Shown: positions 10,676 to 22,600 of the stretch, piece by piece
How positions within the stretch are numbered: position 1 is the stretch's first letter
Layout: each line of letters begins with the position of its first letter
Assembly (NCBI GenBank): GCA_034698045.1
Contig: JAQGAU010000147.1
Coordinates: 1-37,913, forward strand
DNA: 37,913 bases
Source of the DNA: Paramacrobiotus richtersi
Lineage: Eukaryota; Tardigrada; Eutardigrada; Parachela; Macrobiotidae
Direction of reading: 5' to 3'
The notes under the pieces: model-generated
Seen by the model: the letters and a program-made list of their open reading frames with translations, nothing else
What the model was told of the DNA's origin: nothing
Databases searched by the model: none
Translations under genes and position numbers: made by a program

Positions 10676-13600
10676 TCACTGCAAACACGACTGGATCTTG
10701 TCGATCCAGTCCTGCGCGTTGGCCGCACTGTTGGCACACAGACTGTACGCCCGCTTGACCGTCCGCACGTCGAAGGCGGCCTTCTCGTCCAGCCAGCGGA
10801 TGCCGTCCTTGGAGGAGGTCGTGTAGGGGGCACTCGAGCCGCCCACCACCCGGGCGACGACGGATGTCACTTCGGAGAGGTCGATGCGGCCGCGGACTTC
10901 CCGGTCCTGTGAGTGCTCGTAGTACCGCATCTATAACAACAAATTCACGAGATTTGTACTGGTTTAGCTTTAACAGCCTGTATATGCCGCACTTGCTCAG
11001 TTTCAACACCAACTCACCTTGAACAGTGATCTCTGCTTCTGATGTCTATCTTTTTTCATTTGTTAAAATCATTTTTAAATTATGCAATAAATCTCTTTTA
11101 TAATTTCTCTATATATGTTTTTATTTATCACAATATTTTAAATTATGTTATAATTTCAAATATTTTTTCATATATTTGTTTTTATTTATTTAGATATTTT
11201 TAGATTATTTAATAAATTTCTTTTATATTTTTTCATATATTTGTTTTTATTTTGTTCAGATATTTTTAGATTATTTAATAAATTTCTTTTATATTTTTTC
11301 ATATATTTGTTTTTATTTATTTAGATATTTTTTAATTATTTAATAAATTTCTTTTATATTTTTTCATATATTTGTTTTTATTTAGATATTTTTAGATTAT
11401 TTAATGAATTTCTTGTATATTTTTTCATATATTTGTTTTTATTTTGTTTACTGTTTTCATCTTTGGGGCGAATGGATTGATTACCTCGTGTTTAATGGAG
11501 TCAAGGACGAACCAGCGCTGCTTCCAGCCGGTGAGGACCGCACCGCGCTTGTACAGATACCCCTCCATCAGCCGGCTCTCCCCCGACAGCCCCATCAACC
11601 CGGGCACCTCCACCCCATGGCGCACCGGCGCTACACACACCAAACACGGATTACACCACGTCAACCGCACGGAACATGAGTCAGCCTCCTTACTGCGCGC
11701 AGGGGACCCCTCCCGGTGGGCGGTGACCAGCAGTGACTCCCGCTGCACCACACTCTGTCGCTCCGGCAGCAGCGTGCCCGCCTCGGACTCCCCACCGGGG
11801 CACTGGCCGGACAGGGCGCCCACGCAGCGCTCGTGCACCTGGCAGCCACACCCGGCGCACACCATGGTCTGCTTGCCGTTTCCCCACAGGACGGCGTGGC
11901 AGGCCGAGCACTGCCCCGGACTGGTGTACAGGCAGGTCTGCTTGATGAAGCGGTGCGCCGGGCCTCCACGCAGCGTCCGACTGCCGTCTGAGTGGGGCTG
12001 GTTGCCCCGCACCTCAACCTACAGACACAACAGTCTTTAATTACACGAACCACCCCAAATTTGAACAAAATACCTTGAGGCCGTCGCTGAGGATCTCCAG
12101 CGTGGTCTGCGTCTGCAGACGGCGACTATGGGAGCGGACCATGTTGGAGACGAGGGCGGTGGGGGCGGCGGCAAGGCCCTTGTGCAGGGGCACGATCAGC
12201 TGGCTCTCCTCGTCGATGCGCTGCCACACATCCTACACACACAAACATTCATCGTTAATATTTTAAATTTAATATCAAATTCTCTACTTTACTTTTTGTT
12301 TTAATTTACTCTACTTAACTTAACTTACTTTACTTCTCTGCAAATTGTAAAATCAATTTCAGTATTTTAATTTAAACAGAAAACTTCTAAATTACATTTT
12401 TAAAATTACAGGAATAAAATAAATATCAAAACAAACTGAAACACGACAGACACGGCTGTTGTTTGCTTTCAACAAACTAAAAGAGAAAACCATTTGCCAA
12501 AGAAAGTGAGTACAGAAATTTTTTCATTTGATATTATTTAAAAAAAATTTTTAAATTCAATAATACAAACAAATAAAAAATTAGACAACTGGACAAAATA
12601 ATAAAAAAAACTGCGTGTAAAAAAATGGAATAAAATGGGTCTCTCAAAACGAACAGGTCTGATCAAGTGGAAGAGATAATGGGAATTTGTATTCTAAACA
12701 AATGCAAAAAATGTTACGATCGTGTACCTGCCAGTGGGCGGTGGCCGTATCCGACAGCTCCTCCTCCAGCTGCCCAATCTCCTCCAACAAGACATCCAGC
12801 GCCGAGGGCACCGTGTGTAATGAATTGTTGTACCCGTTCATCAGCAAGCGTCGCTGCGTCTCCACCGGCTGATGCACTCGTCCCTCCTCCGCCTCGGGCG
12901 CCAACAGCTCCAGGTCGTAGAGCGACCCGCCAGCCAGGGCCTCCTCCTGGTAGTAGTCCCACAGAACAATGTTGTGCTTGTCGGTGAAGGGCCGCAGCAC
13001 GCTGTCCTCCTCCACCGGCCAGGGGGCGTACACGAAGTTGTGGAATTTACTGCTGCGCTGGCTCATTACACTGATGTACTTCCAGATGGACCCGAAGGCC
13101 ACCGGCCATGACAGCGGCTCCAACTCCTCCATCTGCTCTTCGTACTACAATCACATTTTTCCTTGTTTATTGTACAACTAGTTACCAATTAATTTATAAT
13201 GAATTAAAATTACTCAATTTTAAACTATCCATTTTACAGTTCATTTTAAAATACTTATTGCAATAATTAAAACTTAACCAATTCGAATCTGAAAAATAAT
13301 AAAATAAATATCGAAAGAAATTAGCTTTAAAACAAAATTTAACATTATTTACTTAATAAATAATTTTAAATATTTTTGGATAATTGATTAATATTATCTA
13401 ACAATTTATTTACAATTCTGCTGTGAAATGCTCTGTTTTTTATCATTAATTTTATAACAATATTATGGTAATATTTGTTGGGTCACTTTAGAGCCAATTA
13501 TCCGCCTATCCCCACAAAAAGATTATTGTCAATTCTCCGAAAATATTATGCACGTTACCTGGCGATTCTCCAATCCCAATTCCACCCGTTCCGCTTCACA

Positions 13601-16600
13601 GTCTGTCAAGAAATTAGTGAATCGATTGCTGGTGGAATGATAGGCGAGAAACTTCAAGTAGAACATGTTGAACTGGAAGCTCATGGGGAACTGGAGGTGC
13701 AGCTGCGCCACGCAGTCCAGGAACTGCAGGAACATGGGCGCCACGGCGCTGGTCTGCCCGCCCTGCATCAGGCAGTTGCGGTGCCCGAACCGGTAGCCCA
13801 TGGCGGCAAACTCCTTCTCCACCAGCACGGCGAAGCCCTCTAGCCGCCGGTAATACGGGTCCAACATCAGCTGCACTAGCGCTGAGATCTGACATGTACC
13901 TGTAAATTTCATCTCATTTTCATTTCATTCTTGAACAAGCTGTCCAGTTTTTACCATACAATTTCTTGTGTCTATTTTATGAGAAACAGCCAGAATTAAA
14001 ATAATACTATTATGCAATGTTATTACAGAATTATTCCAACAAAATGAAATTTAAAGAAAATTTTATTTTTTATTTTTACTTATATTATTCAGTTATTATC
14101 AGGCTTGCTCGGTTATCACTATTATCAGAAATTTAATTTTTAAAGTAATTGTTAATTACTGTAGTTATTTTTCAATGAGTATTCTAATTGCGTATCGATT
14201 GCTCATAAATATTTTTTTACTGTAAGTTTAATTTTTATTGTACTCGTATATTGGTTTTTAAACTGCGTATCGATATTTCATAAATATTTGTTTATTGTAC
14301 TCTGTATTTTCCGCTTTTATTGTATATTGGTAAGTTATTTTCAGTTTTTGTATTAATTGAAGATTATTAAAACATTAATTCATTGAATTATAAAGCACTG
14401 TAATAGTGTACTTATTTCTGGTTTTTTCAATCATTAAAAAAATTCATTATTTTGTATGACTAGTCTATACACCTACCATCCCATCCTTCCTCCAGACTCA
14501 ACAGCACCGACGCCCCCTGATTCTCCAGCAAATCCACAACGGTACTGGCCACCCTCAGCACCTTCTGCACCTGCTTCAACCACTCCAGATTCTCCACCAA
14601 ACTCAAATTGGACGGCGGAATCGTCGTCCCGGTCGGCTTATTCCCATCGACCCTCGCGCTAGGCACCAGCGTCTTCAGCAACCCACTGAACGCCGTCTTG
14701 ACCCTGCGGATATCCGGGTAGTCCAACGGCACCACCTGGAACCGGATCGAATCACCCCGCAGGGACTTCAGATTGGCCTTGTCGGCCAGGATGTACAGCA
14801 CCGGCGCGGCGTTCCCCACGGGCGCCACCGATTCCGTCTCGGTGTAGGAGGAGCTGGCGTCCGACTGATTGGTGTACAGACTCCCGGACTTGTCCCCGGC
14901 GAAGAAGATGCTATTCCGCTGCACCTTACCCTTCGAGTTGGTACCGTTCTTCAGCGTCTGCACGGCGCGACTCCACGGCATCCCACTGGTACTCCCCAGT
15001 CTCCGCAGCGCGTCCGGCGTCGTCCCGAGTTGCACGTTCATCACGGAGGTCATCGACGGGCGGCGGGTGATGGCCAGCGGGAGACTATGCGACAGCGCCG
15101 CTAGAAACTTGTCCAGATCGGCTTGGGACGAGGAGGACGTGGTGGAGACGGAGTCGTGGTTGGTGCCCATCGGGATGGTCATCAGGGAGCCCGCCGTCGA
15201 CATGGACGAGTTCTTGAAGACGTTGGACATCCGGGTGTGCTGGTAGGTGGCGGAGCGCAGCAGGACGGCACGGGTGCGGGGATGTTGCCAGACCACCACT
15301 GGTAGGCGGTTGTGCTTGAAATGCCGGGCTAGACTGCGGATGCCGTCGTCCGGGATGGAGTTGGGCACGATGAAGAGGGCCGGGTACGAAGGGCACACTT
15401 TGTAATGCAGGTTCACTTGACACAGCCGATACGTGTCCATTCTGCATGAATAAAGCACATTTCACTGATCACCAAATTTACACAACATTAACCGAAATAC
15501 ACACCGTAAATTCAAAATTACCAGCTAAAATCCATTAAATAATTAAACTGAAATTGTTACAGAGTTCCATCTATTAAAGTGAACCAACAGAATAACATGT
15601 CACAAAGTTTGATATAAATAAATCTTATTAAATCAAAAACAGCAAAATCATTCAACAAATATTCCAAATATTTACAGACAACTAAGAAGAACGTTCAATA
15701 ATTAAGGCACTGCACCTTTATTAACTTACCGTTTACTGATGTTGGATAAACTGGGAATGAGCCCCATCCGCCGGTAATCCTTGACATAGGCCCGATCAAT
15801 AACCCGCTCAAAGCTCTGGGCTTCTTTCGCCACGGGCGCCAACGTATCGCCGTCCTCGTCCCGTTCAGCGGCCTCCTCCTCCAGCACCCGCGACGGTGCC
15901 AAACTCAACTGCATCCGCCGCTCGGGTACCGGGGTGGCCGGCGCATTGTACGTCCTCCCGTCCTTCTTCGATTTCAACCCAGCCGCCTTGACCGTCCGCA
16001 GCAGCGTCTTCTTGGCCAGGCCCTTGATACTGCTGACCTTCTTCCCGCTCTTAGTCAGGCTCATGACGGCCTGGTGGGTGGAGAGCCCCTGGTTGAGTAG
16101 CTCGGAGATTTGCAGCGGGTAGCGGATGCGCTCGAGGAACTTGCGCAGGTGCTCGATGACATCCCGGGTCACTTCCTCGTCGAAGCCGATCTTCAGCAGC
16201 TGGAAGGTGGAAGAGCGCAGTTGTAGGCCTTCGGGGGCGTAGTGTTCCAACTGGCTCATGTAGGTCTGGGCGTTGAGCATCTTCTCTTTGGTCAGAGCGG
16301 CCACGGGGAAACTCCGCACCACCACGTAATCCGACACTATGCAGACAGACAATACTCATCAACGTTCAACAAATGACTATCTTGTTGGCTTACAGTACGA
16401 GTCCAGCGGCACGCCCATGAAGACAACTCTGTAGGTGGTCAAAAACAGCGCCCCCTGGCAAGGGATCAGGTGCGCTGCCTCCAGCCGGCCGTCCAGCAAG
16501 AGATGCCCGCGTAATCCATCCATCACCAGGTCCTCCCCACTCAGCAGCGTCGGCCGCAGCAGCCTGTTCTTCAGCACGGGCTGCAGACTGCGGCTCTCGC

Positions 16601-19600
16601 GGTACACCGCCTCCAGGCCGTCCACGTGCATGTCCACCACCCCGGGGATCATCTGGTGCAGCTGCCGCATGTGCTCCTCACTGACGTTGCTCTCGTGGCA
16701 CACCTTGTCCACGAACTTGATGATGAACTTCTTGACGGCGCTGCACGATACATCGCGGCCGCCACGTTCTTCCTCCTGCAACATACGATATATATATATA
16801 ACCTACGATGCGTTGCTCACTTTAACTCTGAATTCCTTTTAATTATTCTTCGAATTAGTTTTCTACTGTTCTTATATGTCCTTTTTCACATATTTCTGTG
16901 CCTGGTTTTTTCCGTTAATTGTACATTTTTTATCTGTTGGTTTCTTATTTGATTTATTCTGTTATATGTCTTTATATTATTTATTACCTTATTTGTTTCG
17001 CTTTTTTAAAATCGAGTCTTTTTTATACAGTTTTAATTTTTATGTACATTTTTAGCTAATAATTTCAGATTTTATCAACATTTTTATCTATTTGTTTTCA
17101 ATTTCTTATATTGTGTTCTCGTTTCTTTCTATTTATTAGCTGACTTTTTGTCTAATTCTCCCTGAATTTTTTGTACCTGGAAGCCGCTCTCGTCCGACAA
17201 ACTGCCGACATCGGACTCCGGGTAGGAGTTGGTGACGATGCTGCTTGATTGGTTGTCGTTGTTGAGGGAGTTGCGTCGCCGCAATCGGGCGGCAGAGGAC
17301 GACGCGTCCAGCGGCACGCGCAGATAGACGATCTGCTGCGCGTAGTGGATGGCCTGCGAGAAGACGGTCGACTCCTCGCGCTCGATCAGCTCCTGCTGCT
17401 GCTCGGGGCCCTTGGCCGCGAACGACCGCAGCTGGTCGGCGGCAATGTCCAGAGCCGAACTGGGCAGTACCGACGTGGATGTCTACACCCATAAACACGC
17501 ATGCAATACAACAATCGTAGTAAAACCAATGCAGTAAAACAGTATTACCGGAAATGAATCAAGAATAATTAGGAACACATTTGATAAATTAGTGAATTAT
17601 CAATACACCGATTTTTTTAATTAGATCAATTTTAAAATTAAGTAATATTAACTTTTATTATACGACTCACTAAAGTCGTATTTTCAGAATTAAATTAGCT
17701 AAATTAACAAAATAATTAACTGCGAAAATAATGAAACTACCACAACCCTTCTCTGTGACGATTTGACGTACATTGGAAGGATTCTTGAGATCGGAATTGG
17801 TGAGCATCGCCGGCCAGTACAACGCAGTAATGTGCTGCTGAACATCCTTGTAGAATGCCGATTCCCAAAAGGATAAGCTGCTCCAGATATCATGATCCTG
17901 CACTTTCGTGTAGGCAAACTGAATCACTCCGGTATTCAATCTCTAAACAGATAAATACAGCATACGAACATGTACCATCCACCTCCTGTATTTATTGTTT
18001 ATTTTACTATTAATTTTTTCAAATGTTTCAACATTATCGTTTTGCACAACGAACGTACCCGACAGAACGCCGAAACGATGGGAATAAACGCTGCAGCCAC
18101 ACCATGCTCATCCAACGTCTCCCCATCATCTTGCAACGCACAATTAACCAGCTTACACACCAGTTCAAACTGCTCGTGCTCCAGCACCGCCTGACTCCGG
18201 TTGGTCTGGATCCTTCCGCTTAACTCCCGGGCCAGCGCCAGACGGGCACTAGGGTGACTGAGGACCCGAACGGCCGCCGGCATCAGCTTCTTGGCATCAT
18301 TGATACGCTTGTCGAAGATATGCGCGATACAGTTGGACAGCACCTCCAACCGGCGGGCGTTGTAGGTCAGGGGGCCACTGGAGCTGACCGCCGCGGCTTG
18401 TGGCCCCAGAGGAACCACCTGCTCGCTGGGGGGTGCCACGGCCGGCCACTTGGGCGCGCTGTTCTTCCGTAGACCCTCCTGCATCACCTCGTGGACCAGC
18501 GCAGCATCCAGCAGTGGAAAGCCTGGATTATGCACAGCACTGCATAAACTGATGTCTATCTGCCTGTAGAACAAGATTACCGTGTCCGGGCGATCGGAGG
18601 AGCGCAGTGGTGGAGGGACGAAGGCACTTGTTGGCGAAGGGTTGGACGTGGCCCTGGGGGTTCTCGTTGACGTACAGCCGGCTGGCGATGACGCCGATGC
18701 ACTTGAACATCGCCTCCCGCCGACTCACGTCATCCTCGTCGCCGCTGCCCTGGTCCCGCCCATACGGTAGCGTCGTATACACCTGCCAATCACACGTTAA
18801 TCAATTCGCTTTTAAATTCACCGTTATTGTTCGTACCTCGTCGAAGACGGTCGGCTGACGAAAGGGCGCCGCGTACTCGTGGACGAAGCGCCCGAAAGAC
18901 ATGGAACTGATGACACGCGTAACAAATTCATCCCCCACCAGGTTGCGATGACCCAGAAACTGCGCCTGTCAACAGAAGAGCGATCAGTCGACCAATCACG
19001 CAGATGAGAGAGTAACGTACCTTCTGGAACGTAATCACCGGCTGCGGATGCAACCGCACCACCGTCAAACAACTCCTATAACCGGCTAGAACCTGGCAGA
19101 TAAACCACAGGAACACCGCCCGCAGCTCCTTATCCTGCAAATCCGAGCCGGTGCGATTGCCACCGGACGTGGGGAAGGCATGGTCGCTGACAATCAACGA
19201 GGGATCCAGTACCTACAGACACCCTATCATAAACCCCTGCACCAGGCAGAAACTGGGGAAGAATACCATTTTGAGCGCATGCAGGGTGGCCGCGTAGACG
19301 CCGGCGGTGGTAGGCGGGAGGGCCAGGTTGGCGGGCCACTGCAGCACGTCGCAGGCGTCGAGATCAACGAAGATGACATCCAACTAGAAAGGAGAACAAT
19401 CAGACAGAGGACATGGGAACAACAGACGGCGACACCGACCAGGGTGTCCACTTGCTCCCGCAGCGACGAGTGGATGCCCATGATGAAGGGGGTGGGGCTG
19501 TTGAGCACTTCCAGCAGGGGCGCCGGCAGGATGGGCACGTACACGTAACTGTCACACCACACGCAACACAGGACACGTTAGCACACCCTTATACAAATAC

Positions 19601-22600
19601 AAGTCCTAATTCTATTTAAGTTTTCTTATTTTTAATTTTATGATAAACAATTACGGGGCGTTAGTAGAACAACAGAAACCAAATACAATTCTGTACCTAT
19701 ATTTCATAGGGTAAAAAATCGTGGTGATAGCGTGCGCCGCATCGGCCAGCCGGTTGTAGCTGGAGGAGAGGAAGAGGATCTTGGCGTCGACCAGCGCCGC
19801 GCACAGTAACCGCAGAACATTACTCACACCTGCAGCACATACCCTGCTATCAAGAAATCTCAGTACAAGCCAAAAAACACCCACCGAGCTCCCGGCACAA
19901 CACCACCACCGACTCGCGAGACGTGGGAACCGCCGCCGACTGGCTGGGCTGCAGGAACTGCCAGTCGTCCGCTCCGATACTGAAACGTATCTGTGGGCCT
20001 CCTGTAACATCGAGACATCAGAAAGTACGAGGAAAAGGAGTGCAGTGCAGTACACACCGATGGGAGGCACGACAATGTGTCCCAAGAGGGTGCCCACCAG
20101 TTTCTCAAGCTTCACCGGGCTCTTCTCCAGATACACCGTCAGGATAATGCCCAGACATTGCTACTCAACAAAAACACCATTCAGTACAGCGCATTAGTCA
20201 ATAGTTAAGGTTATACAAAATTCGACAATCGAAATTGTAGATAATAAAGGTATACCCTCCCAGTAACAATGATCTTGTAAACAGTCAATAATGCTTAAAA
20301 GAATTTTAAAGACTGTTAGTTACAATTGCCCTGTTAAAATAGTTTCAAATCCAAAAAAAATTAAAACTATAAACAAAACCTTCAAAGAAAATCATAGTGT
20401 CAAAAATGTTTACTTTCAAAGCCCTAAACACGAACTCTCGCATTAGGAACTTCCCGGTGCGAGAATAAAAAAACAACATAAACTGTGTTTTCAAAAAATA
20501 ACAGAAATATTATAAAAAATAACAACAAAATTTCAAGCAACCCAGTCAACTGATGAATTTCTACAAGTGCCGTTAAAACAAACGCTAACGCTCCGCTCGT
20601 CAGTCGTCACCTACCCGAAAGACATCAAAGTATTCATGACGCGACACCAAACAAAGGCACTTGGTGGCATACGACACCCTCCCGCCGCCCTCCTCCTCCT
20701 CACTGTCCACGTGCGCGTCCTCGTCCTCATCCTGGCCGGAGCCCGGGACGCAGGCCTCAGGGAATGTCAGACAGGCGCAGTAGTGCCGGTAGGCGTCCAC
20801 GTCCGTCAACACGCTGACGAAGAACTCGGGCACGCGCGCCGTCTGGTGCAGGCGCCAGCCCTGGGGCTGGCAGAACTGCGGGCAAACAACAGCTTACGCA
20901 CAGGGAAAGACTGGTGGTGCAAAGGGTACTGTACCATCTCGATGCCGTGGTGGAAGGGCGTGTCCGGCCAGTCATCTTCCGGGAAACGCTGAATAATCTT
21001 CCCCGCCCCTACGATATCATCAACACGCTGCGATCAACCCGGAAGATCACAATCGTTCACCAGCTGCTTGGTAATTATTTCCATATCATGCCAGCTGTTA
21101 TGTAGTTTATTCTAACAACTTCAAACATAATTTTTAATTTTTCCGATCTTTAATTTTCATTTTTATTTCCTTATTCTGTAACTGTTTACATTCTTGTCAG
21201 TGTTCTGATATTCGATTTATTTTTTTTCCACTAAAAACTCCAAAATATTTTTCTGAAACGGTTTCTTATATTTTTTTAAATTATCCATGTTCAAAAATGT
21301 TTTTTTTATTCAGCTTCAACTGCGATTTTTATTATGGTTTTACGTTGTCAATCTGTTAAATCCCCTTTAAGTTAATGCAGAACTGCCCGCAGATATATTC
21401 CACATTCGACAACCTGAAGGTCACTTCGCTGTCCGTCTAGAACGACGTAGAAAAGAAAACCGGTCGGAATATATATGGAAAGCACTCGTTCCTGGGTTTA
21501 TTTATTATGTCTGTGGCTTATGACAACATCGCTTATGAAATGTCCTATTTGAACAATGCAATCGCGTTTCCGCTTGATCAATCCTTTAAACGGCCTATGC
21601 AACGGCCAATATTGACATTTTTCATCAAGCACCGCAATCAACTGCTCCACAAATCGAAAATGGAAAGTCGTGCATCCGCAGAATAATTTTCTTAGTTTTT
21701 TCTGCTGAATTCTTTTCGCGTAATTTATCCTTTATTTTCCGCTCGTCCTTTTTTAGAATTTTCCAAACATTAATTCAGAAAATTTTCAATTCACATTTTT
21801 TCATCGTAATTCTAAAATTTATTGCCACGAATGTCCACCATTTTTTTTCTGATCTTTGACTTATTTTCTGGGTTGACTTGTTGATTGTCAAATTATTTTC
21901 AGCTCGAACCAGAATTCATTTCTGCATGCACTTTCCATTTCAGCAGTTTTATATTTTGTTTTAATTTTCTAAAGATTTCCTTTTTAGTTTGTTTTTTTAA
22001 TTTTAACTCAAATTATTTTTATTGCATTTTTTCAAATTAAGGTAGCTAAGAAAATGAACAATCTGCAGAACTTTCTAGACATTCAAAACGCTAGCAGATA
22101 TCGTCAAAATTTTCGTGTCAACACTCAAATTCTTTGAAAATGGAAGAAATGTTCCCGAACGGAATTTGAGCGGCGAAATAGAGTAATCACATTTCTGGCA
22201 TTTTGCACGCGAGCCGGCGCCCATTAAAAACGCATCAGCTCATGACTGGCACGCCATTTGCGCCGGTGTTCCCAGCCAACGAACGCCAGGGACATTTTTC
22301 ATTTGGATATGTTCGAATCACTCGGCTCAATGGGTTCTTTTCACAAACGCAACTCAGCGGCGTAAACATTAATCAACTCGCCTCAACGCCCGTCAAAAGC
22401 CTAAACCAACTGACAGATCGGCGCAATTTTTAGCCCGGTTTTTTAGGTCAAACCAGCGGAGACTGCTGGACACCTTCCAGTGGAAGGCGTCACTTTTCAT
22501 CGGCTTTCAGATCACTCCTCTGACCACGAATTATGCCGCATCATCTGCAATTTGATCGCTTCTTCTTTCTCGTGCAAAGTTCAAATGTCAAACGATTCCG

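Noticed and set aside
11444..12040. 198-codon plus-strand frame
   Set aside because: It is antisense to the Sbf exon encoding the C1 finger and the start of the PH domain and has no recognisable protein features.
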